A DNA stretch of 64,000 bases from Methylobacterium cerastii (GCF_022179125.1 NZ_BPQG01000004.1:1-64000); one strand, 5' to 3'. Positions 52,102-64,000 are shown, counted from the first letter of the stretch. Translations and numbers: made by a program. Notes: generated by a model not told the origin, from the sequence alone.

Positions 52102-52139
52102 GCGGCCACTCGGGGCCGACACGCGGAGGAGTGCTGACG

Positions 52140-52664
52140 ATGGGTGTGCAAAGACCGCTCGGCGCGACGATCAACCCGGCGACGATGGTCACCGAGTTGA
52201 TGGAGATCGCGGACTACATCGCCCACGTGCGCGACGAGATCGCGGCCTTGCGCGCCAACGAGCTGACGCACGACCGCATCCCGATGGCGCACGAGGAGCT
52301 CGGCAACGTCCTGGCCGCGACTGCCGGCGCCACCAACTCCATCATGGAGGCGGCCGAGTCGATGCTGGCGTTGCCGGACGGACCCGGCTACCGCGACGCA
52401 GTCGAAAGCGGCATCGGCACGATCTTCGAGGCCTGCGCCTTCCAGGACATCACCGGCCAGCGGATCGGCAAGGTCGTCGCCGCCCTGCAGCAGTTCGAGG
52501 TGCGGCTCGCGCGCTTCTCCAGCGCCGTGCGGGCACGGGACGCGGCCGGCCAGGATCCGGCCGAGGCCGAGCGCAACGAGCGCGCCCAGCGCCTGCTCCT
52601 GAACGGCCCGCAGCCGAACGGCCCTGCCACCGCCCAGCACGACATCGACGCCCTGTTCGCCTGA
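52140..52664 (+). CDS. cheZ: CheY phosphatase CheZ
   Basis: 174-residue helical protein with the CheZ active motif FQDITGQRIGKV near residue 103, containing the conserved Asp and Gln. It ends DIDALFA, the C-terminal peptide that binds CheY. It follows cheY directly. The ATG at 52140 is 9 bases after GGAGGA; an in-frame GTG at 52131 would sit on the ribosome site, so it was rejected. Confidence 0.85.
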   Translation: MGVQRPLGATINPATMVTELMEIADYIAHVRDEIAALRANELTHDRIPMAHEELGNVLAATAGATNSIMEAAESMLALPDGPGYRDAVESGIGTIFEACAFQDITGQRIGKVVAALQQFEVRLARFSSAVRARDAAGQDPAEAERNERAQRLLLNGPQPNGPATAQHDIDALFA

Positions 52665-52691
52665 CCCTCGACGGGCCGGCGCCGCCCCCGC

Positions 52692-52745
52692 TAAAGCATT
52701 TTCCAGCGAGGTGGATGCCGGCTCGCGTGAAGAAAATGCTCTAAA
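52692..52745. repeat. Short interspersed inverted repeat after cheZ
   Basis: TAAAGCATTTTC (52692-52703) pairs with GAAAATGCT-CTAAAG (52732-52746); AGCATTTTC/GAAAATGCT is an exact 9-bp match with a 28-base interior. It resembles the short dispersed palindromes common in alphaproteobacterial spacers. Only one copy is seen in the window. Confidence 0.45.
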
Positions 52746-52779
52746 GCGTATGGCTTAAGCGGACGCATCGAGGCAAAGC

Positions 52780-53565
52780 ATGGCGGCACGGCTCTGGTCC
52801 GACCTGACCACGCGGGATGTCTCCGCGCGGGACATGGGCCGCACGGTCGCGGTGCTGCCGGTGGCGGCGATCGAGCAGCACGGCCCGCATCTGCCGCTCT
52901 GCACCGACGTCGCGATCATGGATGGCTACCTCGCGCGCGCCTGCGCCCTGGTGCCGGCCGACCTCGACGTGCTGGTCCTGCCGGTGCAGTCGGTCGGCAA
53001 GTCCGACGAGCACGACGCCTTTCCTGGAACGCTCTCCCTCACTACCGCGACCGCGCTCGCCGCCTGGGGCGAAATTGGCGCCGGCGTGCACCGCGCCGGC
53101 TGCAGCCGGCTGGTGATCGTCACCTCGCACGGCGGCAACAGCGCGCTGATCGACCTCGTGGCCGGGGATTTGCGCGCCCGCTTCGGCATGGTGGCGGTGA
53201 CGACCGCCTGGGCGCGCTTCGGCTACCCGGACGGATGCTTCCCGGAGGACGAGATCGTCCACGGCATCCATGCCGGCGGGGTCGAGACCGCGCTGATTCT
53301 GGCCCTGCGCCCCGATCTCGTGCGGCGCGAGGCCGTCGCCGACTTCCCCTCGCGCACCCGCGCCATGGTCGGCGACTTCACGCACCTGCGCGCCGGGCGC
53401 CCGGCCGCCTTTGCCTGGAAGGCCGGCGACCTCCATCCGTCGGGCGCGATCGGCGACGCCAGGCTCGGCACCGCCGAGGCCGGGGAGGCTGCCCTCGACC
53501 ACGGCGCGCGGGCCTTCGTGGCGCTGCTGCACGACGTGGCGCGGTTCGACCTTTTGGGCAGGTAG
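52780..53565 (+). CDS. Creatininase-family amidohydrolase
   Basis: 261-residue member of the creatininase family. Metal-site motifs: LPVAAIEQHGPHLPLCTDV near residues 23-41, GKSDEHDAFPGTLS and VTSHGGNSALIDLV. Family members hydrolyse cyclic amides or act in cofactor synthesis (for example mycofactocin or riboflavin-related). No neighbour shows which. A 120-base spacer with the dispersed repeat precedes it. Confidence 0.8.
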   Translation: MAARLWSDLTTRDVSARDMGRTVAVLPVAAIEQHGPHLPLCTDVAIMDGYLARACALVPADLDVLVLPVQSVGKSDEHDAFPGTLSLTTATALAAWGEIGAGVHRAGCSRLVIVTSHGGNSALIDLVAGDLRARFGMVAVTTAWARFGYPDGCFPEDEIVHGIHAGGVETALILALRPDLVRREAVADFPSRTRAMVGDFTHLRAGRPAAFAWKAGDLHPSGAIGDARLGTAEAGEAALDHGARAFVALLHDVARFDLLGR

Positions 53566-53605
53566 CGCGCCGCAGCCCGCGGTGCGACGGCCCCGCGGCG
53601 CGTCC

Positions 53606-55978
<2,373 letters not shown>

Positions 55979-56140
55979 GGTCGACCTCGTGCACTGGAAG
56001 CGTCCGGGCCTTGCTGCGCCGGCCCCGAATCTGAATTCAATTCATCACTTTCCCGAGTGGTTTTGTCCACGGATTTTTTACAGCGCGGCTTGACTCCAAG
56101 CCCCGACTACCGACTCGGAATCAGCAGAGAATCGCCAATG

Positions 56141-56156
56141 TTAAGCGATGGTTAAC
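56141..56156 (-). promoter_or_regulatory. CtrA-type binding site upstream of the PAS kinase
   Basis: TTAA (56141-56144), 7 bases, TTAAC (56152-56156): the full CtrA consensus TTAA-N7-TTAAC. It overlaps the stop of pepN and lies 163 bases upstream of the kinase start. Confidence 0.55.
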
Positions 56157-58767
56157 CGGCTTCGAGCGTCCGGGCGGCGATGTCGGCCACGTCCCGGGAA
56201 AGGGCGGGGATCGCCTTGATCCGGTTGAGGATTTCGGCGGCCTTTTCCCGTCGCGAATTTTCCCACCGCCGCCAGGAAGAAAACGCGGTGAGGAGCCGCG
56301 CGGCGAGCTGCGGGTTGATCCGGTCGAGGGCCTCGATCCGCTCGGCGACGAGGGCGAAGCCGGCTCCGTCGGCCCTCGCGAACTGGGTCGGGTTGCCCAT
56401 TGCGAAGTTGGCGATCAGCGCCCGCACCCGGTTCGGGTTGGTCATGGCGAAGGCCGGGTGCCGGCTCAGCGCCGCGATCCGCGCCGGCGTGCCGTCCTCG
56501 GCGATCGTCGCCTGGACGGCGAACCACTTATCGAGGACCAGCGGCTCGTCGGCATAGGTGGCGCCGAAAGCCGAGAGCGCCGCCTCGCGGGCCTCCCCTG
56601 GGATCGCCGCGATCACGCCGAGGGCCGCGAGCCGGTCGGTCATGTTGCGCGCCTCGCGAAGCTGGAGGAGGGCGCCTTCGGTGCCGGCCGCCGGGTCCGC
56701 GGCGGCGATCAGGTCGAGGCAGGCGTTGGCGAGCGAGCGGCGGCCGGCCGAGGCGGCGTCCGGGCTGTAGGGGGCGTCCTGAGACGCCCGCAGGGCCAGG
56801 GCCAGCGCATCGAGGCGCGGGCGCAGCCGCGTGCCCAGCGCTTTCCGAAGGGCGGTTCGGGCCGCGTGGATCGCGTCCGGGTCGAGGTCGGCGGCGATTT
56901 CGTTGGCGGCTTCGCCTTCGCCGGGGAGCGACAGCACCAGGGCGGCGAAGGCCGGGTCGGCCAGGGCCTCGCCGTCGAGGAAGGCGCCGAGCGCGTCGGC
57001 GAAGGCCTCGCCCGCGCCCGGTGCGGCCGGTTCGAGGATCAGCCGCATCGCGATCCCCTGCGCCGCCTGCCAGCGGTTGAACGGGTCGGTGTCGTGCCGG
57101 AGCAGGACGAGGCGCTCGGCGTCGGTCAGGTCGAGTTCAAGCCGCACCGGGGCGGAAAAGCCGCGCAGCACCGAGGGCACGGGCGCCTCGGCGACGCACT
57201 CGAACACCACGGTGGCGGTCCCGGTGTCGAGGACGAAGACGCCGTCGGAGACCGATGTCGAAGTCGCCCCGGCGAGGGGGCCGTTCTCGCCGACGAGGCC
57301 GAGGGCGACCGGGATCACCAGGGGAGGGCCCGCCGCCTCGAGGCTCTGGCGGAAGGTCAGCGTGTATCGCCGGGCCTCGGCGTCGTAGGCGCGCGTCACC
57401 GCGAGGGCCGGCGTGCCGGGGCGCTCGTACCAGCGGGCGAAGGGCTGGAGGTCGCGCCCGGTCACCGCGGCGAAGGCCGCCAGGAAATCCTCGACGGTCG
57501 CCGCGGTGCCGTCGTTGTCGGAAAAGTACCGGTCCATGCCGGCCCGGAAGGCGTCGGCGCCGACGAGGGTGCGCAGCATCCGCACGATCTCGGCGCCCTT
57601 GTCGTAGACCGTGGCCGTGTAGAAGTTATTGATCTCGGCATAGGCACCCGGCCGGACCGGGTGCCTGAGCGGGCCGGCATCCTCCGGGAACTGCCGGGCG
57701 CGAAGGTTGCGGACCTCGCCGATGCGGTGGACGGCGCGCGAGCGCATGTCGGACGAGAATTCCTGGTCGCGGAAGACGGTCAGCCCCTCCTTGAGGCAGA
57801 GCTGGAACCAGTCGCGGCAGGTGACGCGGTTGCCCGACCAGTTGTGGAAGTACTCGTGCGCGATGATGCGCTCGATCGCGGCGTAGTCGCCGTCGGTGGC
57901 GGTCTCGGGGGAGGCCAGAACGTATTTGTCGTTGAACACGTTCAAGCCTTTGTTTTCCATCGCGCCCATGTTGAAGTCCGACACGGCGACGACGTTGAAC
58001 ACGTCGAGGTCGTAGGCGCGCCCGAACGCCTCCTCGTCCCACCGCATCGAACGGATCACCGCGTCGAGGGCGTAGGCGGCGCGGGGCCCTTTGCCGGGCT
58101 CGACGTAGACCGCGACCGCGACCGTTCGGCCCTCCATCGTGGTGAAGTCCTGCGCCACCCGGTCGAGCGCGCCGCCGACGAGGGCGAAGAGGTAGGCGGG
58201 CTTCGGGTGGGGATCGTGCCACACGGCGAAGTGCCGCCCGGTGCCGGCGATCTCCCCGGCCTCCACCGGGTTTCCGTTGCCGAGCAGCACCGGGCATTCG
58301 GCGCGCTCGGCCTCGATTCGGGTGGTGTAGACCGCCATCACGTCGGGCCGGTCGAGGAAGTAGGTGATCCGGCGGAACCCGTCGGCCTCGCACTGGGTGC
58401 AGTAGACGCCGTTCGAGCGGTAGAGCCCCATCAGCTTGGTGTTGGCGGTCGGGTCCACCCGCGTCAGGATCGTCAGTTCGAACGGTCCCTGCGGTGGCGC
58501 GTGCAGCGTCAGCCCCGCGGGGCTCGCCGCGTAGGCCTCGGCGGACAGCGGCGCGCCGTCGAGTTCGATGCCGTCGAGCGTCAGGTCGTCGCCGTCGAGC
58601 ACCAGGGGCGCGCCCGCCCGGCCCGCCGGGTTCGCCCGCAGCGCCAGCCGCGCCGTGATCCGCGTGTCGTGCGGGGCGAGCCGCACGTCGAGGTCGACGC
58701 GGTCGATCAGGAAGTCGCTCGGCCGGTAGTCTTCGAGGCGGATCTGGACGGGCGTGTCGGTTCGCAT
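56152..58767 (-). CDS. pepN: Aminopeptidase N
   Basis: 871-residue M1 metallopeptidase, cytosolic. Zinc motif HEYFHNWSGNRVTCRDWFQL with the second Glu in LCLKEGLTVFRDQEFSSDMR. The substrate-binding GAMENKGLNVFNDKY motif precedes it. Full length for the E. coli-like PepN clade. The start at 58767 (MRTDTPVQIRLEDYRPSDF) fits the family; the frame extends upstream only through a low-complexity leader made of tandem repeats. Confidence 0.92.
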   Translation of the reverse strand: MRTDTPVQIRLEDYRPSDFLIDRVDLDVRLAPHDTRITARLALRANPAGRAGAPLVLDGDDLTLDGIELDGAPLSAEAYAASPAGLTLHAPPQGPFELTILTRVDPTANTKLMGLYRSNGVYCTQCEADGFRRITYFLDRPDVMAVYTTRIEAERAECPVLLGNGNPVEAGEIAGTGRHFAVWHDPHPKPAYLFALVGGALDRVAQDFTTMEGRTVAVAVYVEPGKGPRAAYALDAVIRSMRWDEEAFGRAYDLDVFNVVAVSDFNMGAMENKGLNVFNDKYVLASPETATDGDYAAIERIIAHEYFHNWSGNRVTCRDWFQLCLKEGLTVFRDQEFSSDMRSRAVHRIGEVRNLRARQFPEDAGPLRHPVRPGAYAEINNFYTATVYDKGAEIVRMLRTLVGADAFRAGMDRYFSDNDGTAATVEDFLAAFAAVTGRDLQPFARWYERPGTPALAVTRAYDAEARRYTLTFRQSLEAAGPPLVIPVALGLVGENGPLAGATSTSVSDGVFVLDTGTATVVFECVAEAPVPSVLRGFSAPVRLELDLTDAERLVLLRHDTDPFNRWQAAQGIAMRLILEPAAPGAGEAFADALGAFLDGEALADPAFAALVLSLPGEGEAANEIAADLDPDAIHAARTALRKALGTRLRPRLDALALALRASQDAPYSPDAASAGRRSLANACLDLIAAADPAAGTEGALLQLREARNMTDRLAALGVIAAIPGEAREAALSAFGATYADEPLVLDKWFAVQATIAEDGTPARIAALSRHPAFAMTNPNRVRALIANFAMGNPTQFARADGAGFALVAERIEALDRINPQLAARLLTAFSSWRRWENSRREKAAEILNRIKAIPALSRDVADIAARTLEAG

Positions 58768-58795
58768 CGGGGCATCGCTCGGCTGGCCGGAGGGG

Positions 58796-58851
58796 ACGTC
58801 GAAGGGACGTCGAAGGGGCGTCGAAGGGGCGTCGAAGGGGCGTCGAAGGGG
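58796..58851. repeat. Tandem 11-bp repeat in the pepN leader
   Basis: Five units of the CGTCGAAGGGG type: ACGTCGAAGGG, ACGTCGAAGGGG, then three exact CGTCGAAGGGG. It lies 28 bases upstream of the pepN ATG. Copy number could vary and affect expression. Confidence 0.8.
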
Positions 58852-58943
58852 ATGTTCGCGGTCCGCCGCGGCGCGGCCGAGCCCGTTGACGGGGTCCGGC
58901 CCGGGCCCAGATAGGCCCGCATCAGCGGAGCACGAGAACACCC

Positions 58944-59384
58944 ATGGAATACCTGCACACGATGGTGCGCGTCGCCGACCTCGACAAGGCGCTGGCGTTC
59001 TACGTCGACACCTTCGGGCTGAAGGAGGTGCGCCGCATCGACAACGAGAAGGGCCGCTTCACCCTGGTCTTCCTCGCCGCCCCCGGGGACGCGGCGCGGG
59101 CCGAGACCACCAAGTCGCCCCTCGTGGAGCTGACCTACAACTGGGACCCGGAGACCTATTCCGGCGGGCGCAACTTCGGGCACCTCGCCTACCAGGTCGA
59201 CGACATCTACGCCTTCTGCACCCGGCTGAAGGACAAGGGCGTGACCATCAACCGGCCGCCGCGCGACGGGCACATGGCCTTCGTGAAGTCGCCCGACGGC
59301 ATCTCGATCGAGATCCTGCAGAAGGGCGGCGCCAAGGAGCCGCAGGAGCCGTGGTCCTCCATGGAGAACACCGGGACCTGGTAG
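58944..59384 (+). CDS. gloA: Lactoylglutathione lyase (glyoxalase I)
   Basis: 146-residue glyoxalase I converting the methylglyoxal-glutathione adduct to lactoylglutathione. Metal ligands appear as LHTMVRVADLDKALAF (His), VELTYNWD (Glu), NFGHLAYQVDDIY (His) and SIEILQ (Glu). Family-typical EVRRIDNEKGRFTLVFLAAP. It is divergent from pepN across a 176-base spacer and is followed by rnpB. Confidence 0.92.
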   Translation: MEYLHTMVRVADLDKALAFYVDTFGLKEVRRIDNEKGRFTLVFLAAPGDAARAETTKSPLVELTYNWDPETYSGGRNFGHLAYQVDDIYAFCTRLKDKGVTINRPPRDGHMAFVKSPDGISIEILQKGGAKEPQEPWSSMENTGTW

Positions 59385-59514
59385 CCGGATCGCGACGGTT
59401 CGGGGCAAGCCGCACGGCGTGGGCAGACGAGGATTTCGGTCCTGGGCGGCCTCGACGCCTGAACGCGCGGCCGTCCGCTTGACCCGGGCGGGCGATCCGG
59501 CCCACATCCGCGCC

Positions 59515-59926
<412 letters not shown>

Positions 59927-60464
59927 GCTTCCTGCCTGTCCGGACGCAGAGCCACGGCACCGGCTAAGCCGTTGACGGAGCGTGCCGATCCGCCGCGCGA
60001 AGCACGGTCCTGCGGAATATGTGCCGCCGGTCGGCGCATCGCGGCGAAGCTTTCGCCAGCAGACGCGCGCAGGTCCCGAGGATCGCCGGCGCCCGTGCGC
60101 CGAACGTCGGCGGGCGGGGCGAAAAATTGACCGTCGGTTAACCTTGCTGAGGTCACATCGGACGTCCGCGATGCGGGTCTTCGCTTGCGTTGACGATCGT
60201 CAGAGGCCCATGGTACCCGCCAACATCTCGTCATCGGCGATTTCCGGATCGGCGGACGCCCCCAGCGGCCACGCTCGCCGCGGCCGTGCGGGGATCGTCC
60301 GCGCGCGGGCCTTCGGCCACCGCACGAGCGGGATCGCCCAAACCGACCGCGCCGCGTCGCCGCGGCCGGGTGCAGGCAGCCATGAGCCGAACCGTTCCCC
60401 CCATCCCCGGCGGGCCGCCTCGGCCGCACGCGGCCCGGCGCCTTCGCCCGAACGGGCCGCGGCG
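59927..60464. other. Intergenic stretch upstream of the dcw cluster
   Basis: 540 bases between rnpB and rsmH. An AT-richer spot at 60120-60150 (GAAAAATTGACCGTCGGTTAA) may carry the dcw promoter, with TTGACC as a -35-like element. No mraZ gene, which often precedes rsmH, is present. No frame is convincing. Confidence 0.4.
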
Positions 60465-61511
60465 ATGACGCGCAAACCCATCGAGAAACCGTGCGGCCCG
60501 CACGTCCCGGTGCTGCTCGACGAGGTGCTCGCCGCCCTCGACCTTCCCGGTACGACGCTGGCCGTCGACGGCACCTTCGGCGCCGGCGGCTACACCCGCG
60601 CGATGCTCGCCGCCGACCCGGACCTCCGCGTGGTCGGCATCGACCGAGACCCCTCGGCCATCGCCGGCGGCGCGGCGCTCGTCGCCGCGTCGAACGGGCG
60701 CCTCACGCTGGTTCCGGGCCGATTCGGCGCCCTCGACGCGCACCTGGCGGATCTCGGCGAGGCGCAGGCCGACCGGATCGTGCTCGATATCGGCGTCTCC
60801 TCGATGCAGATCGACCAGCCCGAGCGCGGCTTCTCGTTCCGCAACGACGGCCCGCTCGACATGCGGATGGCCGCCACCGGCCTCAGCGCCGCCGACCTCG
60901 TCAACGAGGCCGAGGAGGTGGAGCTCGCCGACATCATCTACCATTACGGCGAGGAACGCCGCTCGCGGGCGGTGGCCCGCACCATCATCGAGGCGCGCCG
61001 CCGCGGCCGGATCGAGACCACGGCGCAGCTCGCCGACCTCGTCGCCGGGGTCGTGCGGACCGAGCCCAGCAGCGGCATCCACCCGGCGACGCGGACGTTC
61101 CAGGGCCTGCGCATCGCGGTCAACGACGAGCTCGGCGAGCTGGTCCAGGCGCTGCACGCCGCCGAGCGGATGCTGCGGCCGGGCGGGCGGCTCGCGGTGG
61201 TGACGTTCCATTCGCTCGAGGACCGCATCGTCAAGCAGTTCTTCTCCGCCCGCAGCGGCCGCGCCGTCCAGGCCTCGCGCCACATGCCGAGCGCGCTGCC
61301 CGGCGGCGAGCCCACGGCCGCCCGCAGCTTCACGCCGGTGACCAAGGGCCCGGTGCTGCCCTCCGATTCCGAGACGGCGCGCAACCCGCGCTCGCGCTCG
61401 GCCAAGCTTCGCGCCGCCGAGCGCACGGACGCACCCGTGCCGGCGCCGCTCGCCGCGATCCAGGCGCTCGCTGCGCTTCCCGAAGCCCCGCGCGGAGGCG
61501 CACGCCGGTGA
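60465..61511 (+). CDS. rsmH: 16S rRNA m4C1402 methyltransferase
   Basis: 348-residue RsmH (MraW). SAM-dependent methyltransferase with [15 protein letters not shown], motif [16 protein letters not shown], the family signature [20 protein letters not shown], and [15 protein letters not shown] near the end. The C terminus carries [13 protein letters not shown]. The ATG at 60465 fits the family; the frame extends upstream through non-homologous sequence. Its stop overlaps the ftsL GTG. Confidence 0.92.
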   Translation: MTRKPIEKPCGPHVPVLLDEVLAALDLPGTTLAVDGTFGAGGYTRAMLAADPDLRVVGIDRDPSAIAGGAALVAASNGRLTLVPGRFGALDAHLADLGEAQADRIVLDIGVSSMQIDQPERGFSFRNDGPLDMRMAATGLSAADLVNEAEEVELADIIYHYGEERRSRAVARTIIEARRRGRIETTAQLADLVAGVVRTEPSSGIHPATRTFQGLRIAVNDELGELVQALHAAERMLRPGGRLAVVTFHSLEDRIVKQFFSARSGRAVQASRHMPSALPGGEPTAARSFTPVTKGPVLPSDSETARNPRSRSAKLRAAERTDAPVPAPLAAIQALAALPEAPRGGARR

Positions 61512-61924
61512 TCCGCCTGCTCAACCTGCTGGCCGTCGCCGGCCTCGTCGCCTCGGCGATCTACGCCTACTCGATCAAGTACGACACGCTCTACCAGGGC
61601 GGTCAGGTCTCGAAGCTGAAGGCCGGCCTGCATGCCGAGCGTCAGGCCATCGCGGTGCTGCGCGCCGAATGGCAGCTCTTGACCCGGCCGGACCGGCTGC
61701 AGGCGGCGGTGGAGAAGCACCTCGCCCTCGAGCCGATCGGCACCGCCCACCTCGGGCGCCTCGCCGACCTGCCGGCGCGGCCCGAGCGCGGCGACGAGAT
61801 CGGCCGCCTGCTCGCGGCCACCGCGACGCCGAAGGAGAAGGGGCCGGCCTCCGAGCCCCGCACCACCGGCTCGATCACCCGCACCGTCGTCACGACCCGC
61901 ACGCCGAACCCGGCATCGAGGTAG
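61508..61924 (+). CDS. ftsL: Cell division protein FtsL
   Basis: 138-residue single-span protein, membrane helix at about 3-20 ([19 protein letters not shown]), then a heptad coiled coil ([20 protein letters not shown]) and a variable tail. Starts with GTG overlapping the rsmH stop (GTGA). Position between rsmH and ftsI is the main support, as sequence is poorly conserved in this family. Confidence 0.85.
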   Translation: MIRLLNLLAVAGLVASAIYAYSIKYDTLYQGGQVSKLKAGLHAERQAIAVLRAEWQLLTRPDRLQAAVEKHLALEPIGTAHLGRLADLPARPERGDEIGRLLAATATPKEKGPASEPRTTGSITRTVVTTRTPNPASR

Positions 61925-61929
61925 TCCCC

Positions 61930-63873
61930 GTGTCTCAAGACGCCCACGACGCCCGAGAGGCGCACGACGCTCAAGCGGCTCACGAAGCCCGAGACGCCCA
62001 CTTCGCGGCCGACGACGCGGCCGGCATCGGGCATGCCGCGCCTGAGCCTGCGCACCACGGCGACGCGGACGAGACGCCGGCCGCCGCGCGGCTGGCGATC
62101 GAGGAGCCGGTCGTCGCGGCCGAGCCCCGCGTGCATCCGGGCGTGCGCCTGTTCCGGGCGATGTTCCGCCTCGCGATCGAGCGCTCGCACACCCGCGTCG
62201 CGCTCGTCGGACTCGCCTTCGTGGCGGTGTTCGGCGCGATCAGCGTGCGGCTGCTGTCGATCGCGATCTTCGGCGCGCCGCCGAGCCAGGAGCACCGGGT
62301 GGCGGCCGCGTCCACCACCGCCATTCGGCCCGACATCATCGACCGCAACGGCGAGATCCTCGCCACCGACATCCGTACCGTTTCGGTCTTCGCCGAGCCC
62401 GGCAACATCTACGACAAGGACGAGGCGGTGGAACTCCTCACCGCCGTCCTGCCCGAGCTGAACGCGACGGAACTGCGCGCCAAGCTCACCCAGAAGCCCG
62501 GCAAGAAGGGCGTCGGCTTCGTCTGGGTCAAGCGCGAGCTGACCCCGAAGCAGCAGGCCGAGGTCCACCGCCTCGGCATCCCCGGCATCGGCTTCCTGCC
62601 CGACCACAAGCGCGTCTACCCGAACGGGGTCGCGGCCGCCCACATCATCGGCGCGACCAACCTCGACGGCATCGGCATCGCCGGCATGGAGAAGTACATC
62701 GACAACCAGGGCAACAAGGCCCTCAACGACTTCGGCTTCGTCGCCAAGCAGACCGACCTCAAGCCGATCCAGCTCTCCGTCGACCTGCGGGCGCAGTTCG
62801 CGGTGCGCGACGAGCTCGCCAAGGGCATCGAGCACTTCAAGGCCAAGGCCGGCGCCTCGATGATCCTCGACGTCCAGACCGGCGAGGTGATCGCGCTGGT
62901 CTCGATGCCGGACTTCGACCCGAACAACCCGGTCGACGCCCTGTCCGACGACAAGATCAACCGCATGAACGTCGGCGTCTACGAGATGGGCTCGACCTTC
63001 AAGGCGATGACCCTCGCCATGGCGCTGGAATCGGGCAAGTACAACGTCAACTCGACCTTCGACACCCGCGGCGGCGTGCTGAACTGGGGCCGCCAGAAGA
63101 TCCACGAGTATCACGGCACCAACCGCGTCATCACCATGCCGGAGGTGTTCACCCACTCCTCCAACATCGGCTCGGCCAAGATGGCCCTCGGCGTCGGCGT
63201 GCCCGGCCACAAGGCCTTCCTGCGCAAGATGGGCCTGCTCGACCGGATGCGGACCGAGCTGCCGGAATCGGCCATGCCGATCGTCCCGCCGCGCTGGACC
63301 GAGATCAACACCATCACCATCGCCTTCGGCCACGGCCTCGCGGTGGCGCCGATCCAGGCGACGGCGGCGGTGGCCGCGATCGCCAACGGCGGCTTCCTGA
63401 TGACGCCGACCTTCCTCAAGACCGACGTCAAGGAGGCGATGGCCAAGGCGACGACGGTGCTGAGCCCGCAGACGAGCGAGGCGATGCGCTTCATCATGCG
63501 CCTCAACGCCGTCGAGGGCTCGGCCAAGAAGGCGGCGATCCCGTACTACTTCGTCGGCGGCAAGACCGGCACCGCCGAGAAGGTGATCGGCGGGCGCTAC
63601 AACAAGAACCGCCTGTTCACGACCTTCATGGCGGCCGCGCCCATGGACAAGCCGAAATACCTGTTCGTCACCATCATGGACGAGCCCCAGGGACTGCCGG
63701 AGAGCGGCGGTTACGCCACCGCCGCCTGGAACTCCGGCGTCGTCACCGGCAAGGTGATCGAGCGCGTGGCGCCGATCCTCGGCCTGCCGCCGCAATTCGA
63801 GCCGCCGGCCAAGCCCTTCCCGCTGATGGTCAAGCTCAACGCCTACCACGCCAACATGGTCGGCGGCCCGTGA
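61930..63873 (+). CDS. ftsI: Division-specific peptidoglycan transpeptidase PBP3
   Basis: 647-residue class B penicillin-binding protein. A long Ala/His/Asp-rich cytosolic tail (about residues 1-85) precedes the membrane helix near 95-115. Active-site motifs: Ser355 in GSTFKAMTL, SSN in HSSNIGSAK and KTG at Lys545 in GGKTGTAEK. GTG start at 61930, 5 bases after the ftsL stop. The N-terminal extension is unusually long and acidic. Its stop overlaps the murE start. Confidence 0.93.
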   Translation: MSQDAHDAREAHDAQAAHEARDAHFAADDAAGIGHAAPEPAHHGDADETPAAARLAIEEPVVAAEPRVHPGVRLFRAMFRLAIERSHTRVALVGLAFVAVFGAISVRLLSIAIFGAPPSQEHRVAAASTTAIRPDIIDRNGEILATDIRTVSVFAEPGNIYDKDEAVELLTAVLPELNATELRAKLTQKPGKKGVGFVWVKRELTPKQQAEVHRLGIPGIGFLPDHKRVYPNGVAAAHIIGATNLDGIGIAGMEKYIDNQGNKALNDFGFVAKQTDLKPIQLSVDLRAQFAVRDELAKGIEHFKAKAGASMILDVQTGEVIALVSMPDFDPNNPVDALSDDKINRMNVGVYEMGSTFKAMTLAMALESGKYNVNSTFDTRGGVLNWGRQKIHEYHGTNRVITMPEVFTHSSNIGSAKMALGVGVPGHKAFLRKMGLLDRMRTELPESAMPIVPPRWTEINTITIAFGHGLAVAPIQATAAVAAIANGGFLMTPTFLKTDVKEAMAKATTVLSPQTSEAMRFIMRLNAVEGSAKKAAIPYYFVGGKTGTAEKVIGGRYNKNRLFTTFMAAAPMDKPKYLFVTIMDEPQGLPESGGYATAAWNSGVVTGKVIERVAPILGLPPQFEPPAKPFPLMVKLNAYHANMVGGP

Positions 63874-64000
63874 GCGCGGCGACGCTGGGCGCCCTGTTCC
63901 CCGAAGCCGGGGCGGCGGAGGCCGACCGGCCGGTGGCCGGGCTGACCGCCGACAGCCGGAACGTGGTGCCGGGCGGCGTCTTCGTCGCCGTGCCGGGGAC
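63870..64000 (+). CDS. murE: MurE, N-terminal part (cut by window)
   Basis: The first 43 codons of UDP-N-acetylmuramoyl-tripeptide synthetase, which adds the third peptide residue in peptidoglycan precursors. The GTG start overlaps the ftsI stop (GTGA). The conserved start of the family is seen: LTADSRNVVPGGVFVAVPG. The rest lies beyond the window. Confidence 0.85.
   Translation, partial: MSAATLGALFPEAGAAEADRPVAGLTADSRNVVPGGVFVAVPG

Noticed and set aside
52131-52139. GTG start for cheZ
   Set aside because: It would directly abut the GGAGGA ribosome site with no spacing; the ATG at 52140 is correctly spaced.
61642-63849. 735-residue reverse frame over ftsI
   Set aside because: Antisense shadow of ftsI; no family features.

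Overview
This high-GC window has alphaproteobacterial gene content and layout: a GTTC-N7-GTTC SOS box before lexA, a full CtrA-type box, rnpB beside a division/cell-wall (dcw) cluster, and many YVTN-propeller, Sor-type sulfite oxidase and DUF305/DUF202 genes. It most resembles Methylobacterium/Methylorubrum; that genus call is inference from gene content and style, not from a search.

Layout. (1) 1-11.4 kb is a sulfite and envelope-stress block: a partial YeiH-type sulfonate/sulfite exporter, a class III cyclase, sorAB, a second cytoplasmic-looking sulfite oxidase, two YVTN propeller proteins, a DUF305 protein, and a reverse operon of a small secreted protein, an ECF sigma factor, its anti-sigma factor, a LysR regulator and a DUF202 protein. 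Four copies of GGAATA-N14-GCATCT sit just upstream of four transcription units here, so this looks like a self-contained ECF regulon. (2) 11.8-23.0 kb is a divalent-metal resistance island: a His-tailed DMT permease, CzcA/CzcB, CzcD, a MerR regulator and a CadA-type ATPase. Two near-identical MerR-type 19-bp-spacer promoters precede czcD and cadA. (3) 23.2-48.0 kb is accessory DNA: a TcmP/DUF5131 pair, sbcCD with a third phosphoesterase, a RES/Xre toxin-antitoxin pair, a ribbon-helix-helix gene with palindromes, a decayed ISL3 transposase, a tyrosine integrase with an excisionase-like partner, a soluble AAA+/M41 (FtsH-like) protease near a metallophosphoesterase operon, a KfrA-like protein with a 40-bp palindrome, an AvcD-type cytidine-deaminase defence protein translationally coupled to a DUF488-like protein, and a large serine recombinase. 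(4) The serine recombinase abuts a comEC gene that has lost everything upstream of its ISGLHM motif, so the accessory DNA is inserted in comEC. The N-terminal half of comEC is not in the window, so the other end of the insertion lies to the left. (5) 48.1-64 kb is core chromosome: comEC 3' part, lexA, a hydroxyacid dehydrogenase, cheY-cheZ, a creatininase-family protein, a PAS histidine kinase, pepN, gloA, rnpB, then rsmH-ftsL-ftsI-murE.

The best candidates for something undescribed are the AvcD-DUF488-like pair, the soluble M41 protease locus with its Shine-Dalgarno-sequestering hairpin, and the four-promoter ECF sulfite regulon. All functional statements come from reading motifs and context; no database search was possible.
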